A stretch of 64,000 nt of DNA from the NCBI RefSeq assembly GCF_032118995.1, contig NC_092649.1, positions 20,769,832 to 20,833,831 on the forward strand, given 5' to 3'. Under the pieces are notes generated by a model. It searched no databases. It was not told the origin of the DNA and worked only from the letters and a program-made list of their open reading frames with translations. The position numbers and the translations under genes are program-made. Below, in pieces: positions 44,129-54,089 of this stretch. The first letter of the stretch is position 1; each line of letters opens with the position of its first letter. The stretch is from Asterias amurensis. Its lineage: Eukaryota > Echinodermata > Asteroidea > Forcipulatida > Asteriidae.

Positions 44129-44582
44129 ATAAAAGAGGAAAATCAAATCAATGTTTTGGTGATTACCATGACAACTCGTGGATGTCATCCCTTGTATTTT
44201 CAGACACTATAGGGTTCTTGTAGTGTAACAATTGATGTACTTTTATCACTATATAACAAGTTCATGTATCCACGATCAGAGTAAAAGCTTTATCCATAAT
44301 AAAGAAATGTGATCCTTGTAAACCACAAACAAATCAGATAACTCAGCTATTTACACATACACATTTGTTGGAAATTGAAGTGAACTATTGTGTCAGATTC
44401 ACGTTAATTTACTGTATACTCACGTAGAGTAGTTGGCAACTCATTTTCCACTACTTAATTAGACAAAGCAGGGAGCAATAAAATATACACAGACTGTGCA
44501 ACAAATAGACAAAGTATACACAGACTGTGCAACTTATTGTTGCCTGACGAGTTCTATCAATGTCTTGCCTTTTGTCGAGGCC
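44129..44582. other. Intergenic
   Basis: AT-rich; a local direct duplication AGACAAAG...TATACACAGACTGTGCAAC lies at 44462-44540. Confidence 0.5.
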
Positions 44583-44834
44583 TTCGTGGTTCGGAGAAGT
44601 AACGTCGTTTTTTAGAAAGAAGTAATTTCTAACTAAATAATTTGAATTTAATAAGAGACCTCAGCTGCTGTGGTTTCGAATTCAAGGCATCTAAAAGCAC
44701 ACAACTTGTGAGACAAGGGTGTTTTTCTTCCATTATTCTCTCCCAACTTCGACTACCAACCGAGTCAAAATGTTCGCAGGTTTGTTACTTTATGCATGTG
44801 TGAACTGAGAATCCTGGTAAAAGGTGTCCAGGGG
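44583..44834 (+). mobile_element. Family A element, right part
   Basis: From GAAGTAACGTCGTTTTTTAG to TTTGTTACTTTATGCATGTG and an AAAGGTGTCCAGGG end; left third missing. Confidence 0.85.
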
Positions 44835-44836
44835 CC

Positions 44837-44975
44837 GATTTCACAAAGAGTTAGGACTAGTCCTAACTTAGGACTAGTCCTATCGAGATATACAAATTGC
44901 ATGGATAGTCCTAAGTTAGGAAGAGTAACTGGTCCTAACTCGAGATAAGACTAGTCCTAACTCTTTGTGAAATCC
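44837..44975. mobile_element. Family G fold-back element, complete
   Basis: Terminal arms GATTTCACAAAGAGTTAGGA and CCTAACTCTTTGTGAAATC are perfect inverted repeats. GGACTAGTCCTAACTTAGGA repeats inside. 139 bp. Confidence 0.92.
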
Positions 44976-44989
44976 ACCACAGTGCCTTT

Positions 44990-45280
44990 ATAGTGTAGCG
45001 GCGCTCCACATCACTCCACTCCCCTCTGCGCTTGACTGCCCGGTCACGACACGGGGGGGGGGGGGGGGGGGGTGGGGGAGTACGTGACATGCAACAAACG
45101 ACAGAGACACACACTCGTAACTTGAAGAATGTCAATAATGAATAATATATTGTTTCAAAACGATCATCTCTGCCAATAAGCGCATTGATTTTTTTTACCG
45201 CCGGCAAAGTACGCTGCAAAAAAACAAAACCCTTCCAGACAATTGATCTGAGACACTTGAGGGCGGTATTTCAGGAAACT
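44990..45280. repeat. Dispersed direct repeat, copy 1, with a 20-G run
   Basis: ATCATCTCTGCCAA, GGCAAAGTACGC, GACAATTGAT.TGAGACACTT and GAGGGCGGTATT are shared with 46040-46265 in the same orientation. A run of 20 G lies at 45053-45072. Confidence 0.8.
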
Positions 45281-45868
45281 GTCAGAAATTTAATTCTCAT
45301 TATTCTTTAGCTCAACACCAGCCGTCCCAGCATTCTCCTGTAAGATGTCGAGACCAAACCAACACTCACACAAAAGAGATTTACACATGGTTTCACCGCA
45401 AGTTTACAATTTATTTATAGCTTCTTCCAATCTCAGAATCAAGTTTGCAGGGGTGAAAACAATGGATAGCTAACAGCTTACGTCACTGTACATATGAAAA
45501 CATTGTGTATCAAAAATGAAATCACTGGTTCTGCTATAATAAATAAAATAAAAAATCCTGTGTTTATCCTTACGAGAGCAAGGGGGACCATGCAGTCTAG
45601 GGTTGGTTGACGCCAAACGTGCCACTGAGGATGAAAAACTCTTTCGACTTTTGCAACGTGGACTTTTTGAATACCTCTGACAAAACCGATGCCAGAAACA
45701 CAGATTGACGTCACACTTCAAGGCTCGTGAATAGAGACAGGGTAGTGTATCTTCACCTTTCACCAACATTCATTTCACGTGGAGATAAGTAATCACATTT
45801 ATGCAAAACATGCACAGTGCATGTACTGTATTCAATACACACGTACGTGGACATAGCAGACGACCGAA
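45281..45868. other. Intergenic
   Basis: No convincing gene seen. Confidence 0.4.
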
Positions 45869-45957
45869 AGTAGGCTTTCCATATCTGTGTTTTGATTGGT
45901 CCGAGGTGATGCTTGCAAAATCACCTCGACCAATCAAAGCACAGCTATGGAAACCTT
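45869..45957. mobile_element. Family I fold-back element
   Basis: GGCTTTCCATATCTGTGTTT and GATTGGTCCGAGGTGAT are mirrored by ATCACCTCGACCAATC and AAGCACAGCTATGGAAACC. A half copy is at about 47318-47360 (AGCTTTCCATATCTGCGTTA). Confidence 0.85.
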
Positions 45958-46039
45958 ATGTCACCGTCACGTTTATCCAATGAAATGATTGTACCCAATG
46001 GAATAATTGGATCTGAATAGCAAGTGTATGTCTTTGGGT

Positions 46040-46265
46040 CTAGAGTCATGTGTGCTTGATCGCCCGGTTAAGTGAAACACATGCAATGCAATACACAAAA
46101 GAGATACACTCCTACCTTGCAATGGCAATGAACAATATTGTGGAAAGCGATCATCTCTGCCAACAACGCATCGACTGGATTTGCCATCGGCAAAGTACGC
46201 AGCCAAACAAAATTCGAGACAATTGATTTGAGACACTTGAGGGCGGTATTCCAGGAAATGGTCGG
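46040..46265. repeat. Dispersed direct repeat, copy 2
   Basis: Partner of 44990-45280 about 1 kb to the left, roughly three quarters identical by eye. A short minus-strand frame MANPVDALLAEMIAF is open here but its equivalent in copy 1 is broken. Confidence 0.75.
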
Positions 46266-46311
46266 GTAAGTATCAGATTCAAGTTTAAAGGGGGGTGAAG
46301 CTGTAGGGCTT

Positions 46312-46381
46312 CGTATACCAAGTAAGTTTTTATGGTCATACTTTAAAGAGTAATTACCATACGTATGCACTGCCTTTATTA
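46312..46381 (-). mobile_element. Family A element, right-end fragment
   Basis: CCAAGTAAGTTTTTATGGTC and GAGTAATTACCATACGTATG with a CACTGCCTTTAT end. Confidence 0.75.
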
Positions 46382-47397
46382 AGTTTTTAACAGTGTATAA
46401 GTGCATGACTGCAGAGTTTTAAAGGTATTACCATTTCTAAATATTTCCAGTCAAAATGTCACACAATGCTCAATTGCCAACACTAAAAAAAATATTGTTT
46501 ATGTTGATGGTTCCATTATTGTGAAATGCAAGCAGACGTTTCATTCACATAAAAACGTTGATTCTTCAGTTGTAATCATTCGTTTTCTTTCGTCTACCTA
46601 AATCGTCTCTCCGTATAATATTAATAATTCCGTATAACCTTCCGAAATTTACTTTCATAATACCCAATATGTTTGATGCAACGAATGAACAACAATAGTA
46701 AGCGCTTGTGATTAGCATTCAATAAAGCCAAGATGAAATTATCAACTTACAAACCTATCAAACCCGACCTTACTCAAGGAGACACAATTACTGCGGCTAG
46801 TTGTGGCTATCTTTTGACCTTCATTATAATGAAAAAGAAATTACTTTCAGGATTGTACTCCTGTAAGCCTTGTCTGGAATATCAGCTTGTGTAAACATGA
46901 TTCTACTCTTCATTTTGTACCAGCGGTGGGGGGTTGATTCGGATGAGGGTGGGGGTGGGGGTGGGGGGGGGGGGGTTACCAGAACCACATAAAAGCTTGA
47001 GGTTGGGACAACTTGCGATTTGTAAAGTTTGGAAAACTTGCGTTCGGAAGCCATGATGTGTCAACACAATACATGTGCGTACACAGGGTGCCTGACTGCA
47101 CATTTTGCTGTGCTACATTTAGGAATTGGACCGAAAATTACCTAAAGCAACCATGTTTACCAACAAAACTGACCTCTTTAGGTCGCAACTTTCTCAACGC
47201 AAAGTTTTGGGTTAGACCGGTCTCCTGCGAGAGTACAGACATGCACTGGTCTTAAGGGCCCAATTATTTATTGCATGAGGCTGGATTCAATGATTTCATT
47301 GAGAAAACGTGCAGTGACGTAAGCTTTCCATATCTGCGTTATGGTTGGTCCGAAGTTATGTTTATCATGTAATGTTGTTTTATTCACTATGTAATAA
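46382..47397. other. Intergenic
   Basis: Contains a GGGGGT-rich tract ending in a G run (46940-46977) and a family I half copy. No gene supported. Confidence 0.45.
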
Positions 47398-48538
47398 TAA
47401 ACTGCACCAATAAAGTATCTAAACACTTACAAATAGTCAGATTTATCGGAACCTGAATTAGTATGCCAAAGAATAATTATTCATTTCTATTCACCGTTAA
47501 TTTCTGCACATTTTGACACATCTTATGTTACGCTACGATGTTGTTGGGTGGATTTATGGGCACTTGAGTGGCTTAAGGTCGAATTTCAAAAGTTGCAAAA
47601 GCCCCTATTCACCCCAATTCCAGAAGGGAACTCACACAAGCCTCACACACAGACAAAATCAAGACAAAAGACACAAACTCGTTTCGTTTACTTGACCATG
47701 AAATTTATGGCCGTATCTTTAACTCTAAAACTGCTGATATCCTGTCCTCAATACTTGGTGTGTCCTCCATCACTGTTAACGGCAAGGAGTCGTCTTCTCA
47801 TACTCCAAACGAGACATCTGATCTGTCCCTGGTCAATCCCCTGCCATTTTCTGATCAGGATGCGTCGCAATCCCTCGAGAGTGGTGTCAGGCTTGATGGA
47901 CTTGTTCACTTTCTTCTGCTGCAGAAGTCACACTCGGGCGGCCACTCCTTGGCAGGTTGTCCACATTTCCCTGAGCTTGGTAGCCATTCCACCATTTTAC
48001 TGACCGTCGCTGGTGACGTTCCAACTTGATGAGCTGCAGCTCGAATCGACATATATCAAACCAACGATCCGTCCTCTTTCCTGTTTGGTCAGTTGAGCCA
48101 TCTTTCCTGTTATCTTGAAACACCTTTCCCTGTCTTACCATAATCAGGGATTCTGGCTCTTAACCCATTTTGTTATATGCTTCCATCTTTGACCCCTTTG
48201 CTTGGTTACTGACAATTATTGCTGATGTTCATCGCAACCGATTTATCCAAAACGCGACAAACAAATCATTTATAAAGGGCGGGCAAAAGAAACGCTGATC
48301 TTACTCGTCACAATACAACGATTTAGCTTGAATAGGGGCTTTTGCAACTTTTGAAATTCGACCTTAAGCCACTCAAGTGTCCATAAATCCACTAAACAAC
48401 ATCGTGGCGCAACACAAGATGTGTCAAAATGTGCAGAAATTAACGGTGAATAGAAATGAATAATTATTTTTTGGCATACTATTTCAGGTTCCGATATATC
48501 TATTTGTAAGTGTTTAGATACTTTATTGGCGCAGTTTA
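47398..48538 (-). mobile_element. Tc1/mariner-like DNA transposon remnant with ~210-bp terminal inverted repeats
   Basis: The left arm (47398-47611) and right arm (48329-48538) are inverted copies. TAAACTGCACCAATAAAGTA opens the left arm and its near-complement closes the right; GGCTTAAGGTCGAATTTCAA is deep in the arms. The outermost TA on each side fits a TA target duplication. The internal region encodes a Tc1-type helix-turn-helix fragment on the minus strand. About 1.14 kb, non-autonomous. Confidence 0.88.
47887..48141 (-). pseudogene. Tc1-like transposase N-terminal fragment
   Basis: 84-residue fragment: LERHQRRSVKWWNGYQAQGNV followed by DNLPRSGRPSVTSAAE. The R-S-V-x-R/K-W...G.V..LPRSGRP pattern is the DNA-binding helix-turn-helix of Tc1/mariner transposases. 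No catalytic DDE part remains in the 1.14-kb element, so this is a dead remnant or a domain captured by a non-autonomous element. It runs on the minus strand between the inverted repeats. Confidence 0.75.
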
Positions 48539-48540
48539 GT

Positions 48541-48566
48541 TGTATTGTATTGTATTGTATTGTGTT
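48541..48566. repeat. (TGTAT)n microsatellite
   Basis: Five repeats of TGTAT directly after the Tc1-like right end. Confidence 0.95.
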
Positions 48567-48651
48567 ATGTTTTATTCCAAACTGGCACACACCCCATAAC
48601 CCTGGGGAGGGTAACAACTTTCGTATATGATTTTTGGTTAGGCTATTAAAG

Positions 48652-49037
48652 GAACACGTTGCCTTGGATCGGTCGAGTTGGTCTTTGAAAATGGTTCTGT
48701 AACCGTTTGTTGAAAAATGTATATGCTTTAGAAAGATATTGCAAAAGTAGAATACAATGATCTACACAAATATGCCTCGAAATTGCGTGTTTTTATTTTT
48801 ACCCTGTCGACTAACACGGTCGGCCATTTATGGGAGTCAAAATTTTGACTCCCATAAATGGCCGACCGTGATAGTTCGCGACGTAAAAAGAAAACCGTGC
48901 AGTTTCGATTGATACTTGTGTGGATCATTATATTCTACTTTTAAAACATCTTTCTAACCATATGCATTTCATAACAAACGGTTTCAAACGCTTTTAATAG
49001 ACCAACTCGTCCGATTCAAGGCAACGTGTTCCTTTAA
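48652..49037. mobile_element. Family C fold-back element, full length with perfect core palindrome
   Basis: Ends AGGAACACGTTGCCTTGGAT and CAAGGCAACGTGTTCCTTTA. The arms mirror almost throughout, and the centre (48815-48870) is a perfect 56-bp palindrome. Confidence 0.95.
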
Positions 49038-49062
49038 ACTGCCTCAGTGCTTTTAAAAAGTA

Positions 49063-49208
49063 ATGGGAGACTTTTGGCACGCTTGGTGGCAGCTATATTA
49101 CCAAGTAACATCCATTGTTCTCGGTAATGTGGGCATGCTCATAATTACGTAAACAATGGAAATTTACCTGCTAAATCTGCTGCCACCTAGCGTCCCAAAG
49201 TCTCCTAT
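49063..49208. mobile_element. Family D inverted-repeat element
   Basis: ATGGGAGACTTTTGGCACGC at the left and GCGTCCCAAAGTCTCCTAT at the right, with ATTGTTCTCGGTAATGTG inside. Confidence 0.9.
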
Positions 49209-49236
49209 TATGATATATAAATATATACTTAGCTTA

Positions 49237-49606
49237 AAGCCAAAAGTGGACACTTTCGGAACAGAAACAAAAGTTACAGTTTTACAAATAACTAACAGGG
49301 TTTACAGAAGGTAATGGTGAAAGACTTCCCTTGAAATATTGTTACATGAAATGCTTTACTTTTTTGAGAACACATTAAACAATATTAATTCTCGATATCG
49401 AGAATTACGAATTTATTTTTAACACATGTCGTGACACGGAGAAACGTGCGGAAACAAGAGTGGGTTTTCCTGTTATTTTCTCCCGACTCCGATGACCAAT
49501 TGAGCCTAAATTTCTACAGATTTGTTATTTTATATAAGTTGTGATACACAAAGTGTGGGCCTTTGATGGACAATACTGTTTACCAAAAGTGTCCAATGGC
49601 TTTAAT
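49237..49606 (+). mobile_element. Family B inverted-repeat element
   Basis: AGCCAAAAGTGGACACTTTC to ACCAAAAGTGTCCAATGG. The TTCTCGATATCGAGAA palindrome and CCCGACTCCGATGACC are shared with the 31.5-kb copy. Confidence 0.9.
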
Positions 49607-50023
49607 AGACATTCATTGTATGATGGTCGATTTCACAAAAAGCAATTTTTTTGAAGTCTCTAGATGCTCTGTGGTGCATTCTAAGCTTCTTTAGATCACT
49701 ATTTGTTGCCCACTTCCAGTGCTTTTAGGAGCAAAAAAAAACCCCTCAAATATTGCATTAATTTACTATAGAGAGCCTTGTCTATTAGTCAACAATTCTA
49801 TGACATTATTTTACAGATGTTTAAGTTTTTGCATATGCTGGAAATAATACAAAATACTGCATGGTCCTTGACAATTACCGAAGGTGTACATGCCTTTAAT
49901 TGGCTATCGAGTGCCTTTAATTGGCTATTGAGTGCCTTTTGTTTAGTCAACAGTTCTAGGACGCGGTAATAACTGTCTCTGCAATAGTGGTGTTCAGTCA
50001 AGGGTGCTTAAAGTGTTTTGATT
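49607..50023. other. 3' flank of the second receptor gene
   Basis: Contains a short family A right-end scrap (GACAATTACCGAAGGTGT, 49869-49900) and a tandem TGCCTTTAATTGGCTAT.GAG repeat. No gene. Confidence 0.5.
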
Positions 50024-50977
50024 TTAAACAGAAATCATGGTTGCACTAGCGCCCGAAGTATCTCGTCCCCGCCGGCATCCAAATACACTCCGCACACCTT
50101 TTCTAAATTGACTGTACTTGAAGGCGTAAATCACTGGATTAACGCATGAATTGGTTGCCACCATAGCAACAGACAGGAGGTAATACCACTCGTTGAATTC
50201 AAGCTTCCAACCAAGGTTAAACATGAGAAAGATGACCTGGTTAGGCGTCCAGCAGATCAAGAATGTTATGAAGACGATCAGGAGCATCTTGAAGGTGTTA
50301 CGTCTTGCACGGAGGAGGGACTCGGCCATGTCCGGTGCGTTTGCTCCACCGAAAGGATGCTGGGCTGGTGCCGGGCCGACACGGGCTGCTCCCCGCTTCA
50401 TCTCCACACCGATGCGAATGTAGGCGAAGAGCATCACACCGACAGGCAAGATGTATTGCACGGTTGCTGTTAAAACACCTATTGCCTTGGATCCGGGTAT
50501 GGAAACACACGTACCATTTTGCTGCTCAAAAATCAACATGAGATAGCTCTTAATAGCTGCAACTAAAAGCCAGCACAGTATCATGGCTACAGCAATCTTC
50601 AGTCGTGCCCTTGTTGCGAATGCTGCATGGTACTTGAAGGGGTAAACGATGGCGAAATACCGCTCCATGGTCAACACCAATAGGTTGAAAGATGACATCA
50701 CGTAGAAGAGAAATAGAGCAAAGTTAGAGACCCAAACATGACATAGGAACCAACCGAGTCCGTTGTTAGGAAGCGGTACAGGTAAAGGGATCTCACTCTT
50801 AAGCAATGTCACTGTAGCTCCTAAGAAATCAATCACTGCTTGATGAAAGATGAAGGCATTTGTACGAGTCTGCATGGCTGCTACTTTCCAGATGATAAAG
50901 CATACCAGAGTATTGCCAAAAATCCCCAGAATTCCAACGATAGCTTTGTAAATACGAAGAATAAGTATTTCTTCCAT
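50024..50977 (-). CDS. Class A (rhodopsin-family) GPCR, single exon, 317 aa (receptor 2)
   Basis: Paralogue of the receptor at 39611, same strand, about 10.4 kb away, intronless. From the ATG at 50977: TM1 GNTLV (21-25), Asp50 in TM2, Cys79 (3.25) and loop-2 Cys157, ERY 105-107, Trp136 in TM4, CWTP 242-245, NPVIY 280-284, and a short basic tail (CRRGRD). A stop codon lies four codons upstream with no other ATG, so this start is secure. TM1-TM5 differ from receptor 1 at many positions, but residues 191-247 (loop 3 and TM6, GAARVGPAPAQH, MAESLLRARRNTFKM) are almost unchanged, also at third codon positions. Ligand unknown; family-level assignment is firm. Confidence 0.95.
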   Translation of the reverse strand: MEEILILRIYKAIVGILGIFGNTLVCFIIWKVAAMQTRTNAFIFHQAVIDFLGATVTLLKSEIPLPVPLPNNGLGWFLCHVWVSNFALFLFYVMSSFNLLVLTMERYFAIVYPFKYHAAFATRARLKIAVAMILCWLLVAAIKSYLMLIFEQQNGTCVSIPGSKAIGVLTATVQYILPVGVMLFAYIRIGVEMKRGAARVGPAPAQHPFGGANAPDMAESLLRARRNTFKMLLIVFITFLICWTPNQVIFLMFNLGWKLEFNEWYYLLSVAMVATNSCVNPVIYAFKYSQFRKGVRSVFGCRRGRDTSGASATMISV

Positions 50978-51321
50978 ATCTATCAACGATCATCTCCTCT
51001 CCCTTTGAACAAGAATCACACTTTACTTATTATAAATCAAACAATCTAATCACAACATTATTTGACTAATGTTGACGCCGTCACAGTCTGCATGTTTTCA
51101 TGCCAGTGTAATTCAGATTGCGTGCATTTTCCACTCCTACGTCGGTTGTCATGCAGAATCAAACTTGTCGATTTAAGGGCTGCATGCATCAGTGGTGTAT
51201 GAAATAGCATCCGTAATACAAGGTGCTTCGCCGACTACGATGTTGAACATTCAAGTAACATTAATTACCAGAGATTGACTAATCCGAAATGTCATCCTCA
51301 GGAAATAATTCAGTTTCTGTT
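50978..51321. other. 5' flank of receptor 2
   Basis: Unlike receptor 1, this flank has no minisatellite. No promoter motif stands out. Confidence 0.4.
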
Positions 51322-51654
51322 TTAAAACCGCAAAAGTATTCGCTGGAAATCAAAAACTTGCCATGGCCACCGCGCAACTACGGTAACCCCGCTTCGTGCA
51401 GTATGCCAGTCTGTCTCCAAGCCGGTCGTGTGTGGTCTGCTGTAGCGATTCACAACTGAGCGTATAAGTACACATCCACTATCAACCACTATATCGTTGT
51501 TGGCCAAGACTAGTCCGTGTGTTTTAGGCGTGTATTTATGGGCGGTGTAAAAGCTGGACACGCAGTGACCGCCTGGACAAAAGGCTAGTGCGAAAAGCCA
51601 CGCCAAATCCGACAATATTTTGAAGACATTTTTGAAAAGAAAAGAATATAACAT
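51322..51654 (-). CDS. Possible first exon of a secreted protein
   Basis: Open frame of 110 codons starting at a genuine ATG (51654). The first ~33 residues (MLYSFLFKNVFKILSDLAWL, then FALAFCPGGHC) are hydrophobic, like a signal peptide. HKYTPKTHGLVLANNDIVVD and SGCVLIRSV follow and look coding, reminiscent of the start of PAN/apple-like or lectin ectodomains in echinoderms (impression only). The downstream part (from about residue 75) looks less coding, so a splice donor probably lies inside. I found no partner exon. It could also be a chance frame. Confidence 0.35.
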   Translation of the reverse strand: MLYSFLFKNVFKILSDLAWLFALAFCPGGHCVSSFYTAHKYTPKTHGLVLANNDIVVDSGCVLIRSVVNRYSRPHTTGLETDWHTARSGVTVVARWPWQVFDFQRILLRF

Positions 51655-52800
51655 TTTAAACAGGTTCTCCCTTTAACAAAGACAAACCCCAAAGGAATGT
51701 ATGATCAAGGCTCTTATTTCAGACTTAGGCGAATGGCTGTTTGATACATTTAATGTATTCCCTTTAATGATGAAGTGTGCAGTTAATGGTGGAACATAGT
51801 CACAAATTAAGTAATTTCTTTAAAGTGTAATGACATGGGGGAGTCCAAATCATTGATGTCCTAGAATGGACCGTTCCACATATCCATGAGGTGCCGGGGG
51901 GGGGGGGGGGCAGATCCCAATTTGTTTATATATAATTATAACATGAGTTTTGGGATGTGGTAGTAAAAGGGCACTGTCATGCCCTTAACCTTAAGAATTT
52001 AGATAAATAGAGAAATATATAGTTTACTGGGGAGTTTAAAGGACTCAAATAATCTTAACAGTTGGGAATCTAAAGATGTTAATTAAACAAATAATATAGA
52101 AACAATAAACAAATAGTGGGAAGTGAACATTTTTATGAACCTAAATAAATCTGGACAAAAGCTGGGCAGAATTCACTTTAAATAGTTTGGAAATGAACCT
52201 AAATAAATCTGGACAAAAGCTGGGCAGAATTCACTTTAAATAGTTTGGAAATGCACAGAAAATAATGGTTGTTGGTGTGCCTGGATCAACCATGGAGGGA
52301 GAACTATAGCAGCTATCAGCCCCTTTCAAATGTTGACGTAATGGCTTTTCCAACATTGTGAGGGGTTTAAAACATTGCATGTTCGACTAGTGACATTTAT
52401 TGATTATTTTTGGTTAAAGCGTCTGCTTTGGCCTTCAGTTTTAAACTTAAGTGAATTGACCATGCAGGCGTTAAATTGAATGAATGTTTTAAACATGTCA
52501 GGCTAGCGGTGTGTGGGGAAAGCAATTACTCAAACACCCTAATTGTATCTCGTTCGGTGTTCATAAAAACTACAAACACAGTTGATAAATCTATACTATT
52601 AAAAGCGTAACCCGCGCCATCTTGGATTGAAATTAGAAGGTCCAGTGGCATGGCATCCTTGCGGAAATCAACACGGTTGTGTGTGTGGAATTCACGTTTG
52701 TCACACGTTTGTGTCTTTTCAGACGTCGGGTTGGAAGTCTACAAAACCCTGACCCAAACTCCCACTTACGAGTCATCTGATTGGAGGTAGTTTGGGCAGC
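51655..52800. other. Intergenic with an exact 58-bp tandem duplication
   Basis: CTAAATAAATCTGGACAAAA starts at 52141 and again at 52199, with the whole 58-bp unit identical. A 15-G run is at 51896-51910. No gene recognised. Confidence 0.6.
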
Positions 52801-52826
52801 GACCGTGTCAACCACTGGTCGATGTT

Positions 52827-53736
52827 GTTTATTTATTTATTTATTTATTTATTTCTTGTTTATCCTGGGAAATCCATTCAGTAAGAAAAACTCACTGATC
52901 TCCCATGGATCCCAGCTAATAACAAACTACAGAAGTGAACTTAAGATAAAAATATTACAAATTTACACAGAAAAACATTGCACATTCATTTAAAAAGGCA
53001 CTAGATCCAAGCATGCACATACATTTGAAAACTAAAAAAAAAAAAAAAAAAAAAAGTTTTTAAATAGGACGAAACGAAGAAATTTAAAGGGGGAAAAATA
53101 CACATCCATTAAAAACACACAACCAAATAAAAAAACAAAAAACAGATGAACCTCAATGGAGTAATGACAAAAGCCAGTTAAATTGGGATTAAGAAAGTCA
53201 GTAAGAATGGGATAAACTGAGCTGTTTGAGTTGAGTTAAAAATTGATTGAGTTCTTTTGGCTGTAGAGATTTCAGATTATGCGGCAAGTTGTTCCAAGCC
53301 TGGGCACCCCTAAAATTAAACGTTCTTCTCCCACTTTCTGTTCTAGGGGGCAGGAGGGTCACATTACCAACAGTGATATTCCTAGTTTGGTGACGGTGTA
53401 ATTCACTGACTGGAACAAAAACACTGCTAAGATAACTTGGAACAGTGCCTGATAAACACTTAATAACCATGGTATTTATATGAACGGCTCTTCTTTCTTC
53501 AAGAGTTTTCCAGTCTAGTTCATTACGAACAACTGAAGCTGATGTTCTAGATGGGACCTTAAGAATAGTCCGTCCTGCTCTATTCAAAAGAACATCAAGC
53601 CGCTGTAACAGGGTTTTGGATGCATTACTCCAAACAATATCACAGTAATCAAACTGAGGTAATATAAGACTTTTCACAATAAGGTTAAGGGTACGCATAG
53701 GCAAGACATTTTTAAGTCTGTTTAAGATACCATTTC
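52827..53736 (-). mobile_element. 5'-truncated non-LTR retrotransposon (jockey/CR1-like group)
   Basis: About 910 bp on the minus strand. The 3' end is marked by an (AAAT)n tail (plus-strand TTTA repeats 52828-52855). The 5' end is cut off inside the reverse-transcriptase C-terminal region at about 53736. TTGTT is found on both sides, and an unoccupied paralogous site at 54010-54078 confirms the boundaries. Confidence 0.85.
53198..53736 (-). pseudogene. LINE reverse-transcriptase C-terminal fragment
   Basis: Open fragment of about 180 residues: LPMRTLNLIVKSLILPQFDY, CDIVWSNASKTLLQRLDVLL, NRAGRTILKVPSRT, LDWKTLEERR, then TESGRRTFNFRGAQAWNNLP and a TAA/TGA-type stop at 53198. The L..Y.SLILP.FDYCD.VW and RTF..RG...WN.LP patterns are typical of the region after the polymerase palm in jockey/CR1/RTE-type elements. 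No endonuclease or catalytic FADD box is present because of 5' truncation. It is not a functional gene. Confidence 0.88.
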
Positions 53737-54089
53737 TTGTTACCAGACTTCCTAGAAATCTTTCTGACAGGTGACTCATTGGACAGTGTTTCGCAGATGG
53801 TTCTCTGGATTGGTTCACTCATTGCCCCTTGCCCGCCCACCTGCCATTCGATCCGCCCTTTTTGGTCGGGTTACTTTCGTGTTGTACTAAGCATGGTTCT
53901 CCGGATTGGTTCATTCATTGCCGCGCAGGGTCGAAGAGGCTGGGTGCCAGGACGAATTTCAATTGAATATATGAAGTAAATCACAGATTGATGTTTCGTA
54001 GGCGACCATGTGTCAACCACTGGTCGATGTTGTTACCAGACTTCATAGAAACCCTTCTGACAGGTGACTCATTTGTTGAAAATATTAAA

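Larger units (their letters stand above)
52805..54080. repeat. Local duplication bearing the LINE in its left copy
   Basis: GTCAACCACTGGTCGATGTT occurs at 52807 and 54011. TACCAGACTTC(C/A)TAGAAA and TCTGACAGGTGACTCATT occur at 53741 and 54035. Only in the left copy are the two blocks separated, by the LINE. A GGTTCTC(T/C)GGATTGGTTCA repeat also occurs at 53798 and 53893. Confidence 0.85.

Noticed and set aside
47013..47255. Cysteine-containing 80-codon frame
   Set aside because: No homology recognised, no splice context, and G-rich low-complexity flank; probably chance.
50978..50986. Three extra N-terminal residues on receptor 2
   Set aside because: The first codon would be TTG; the first ATG is at 50977 and an in-frame stop lies just upstream.
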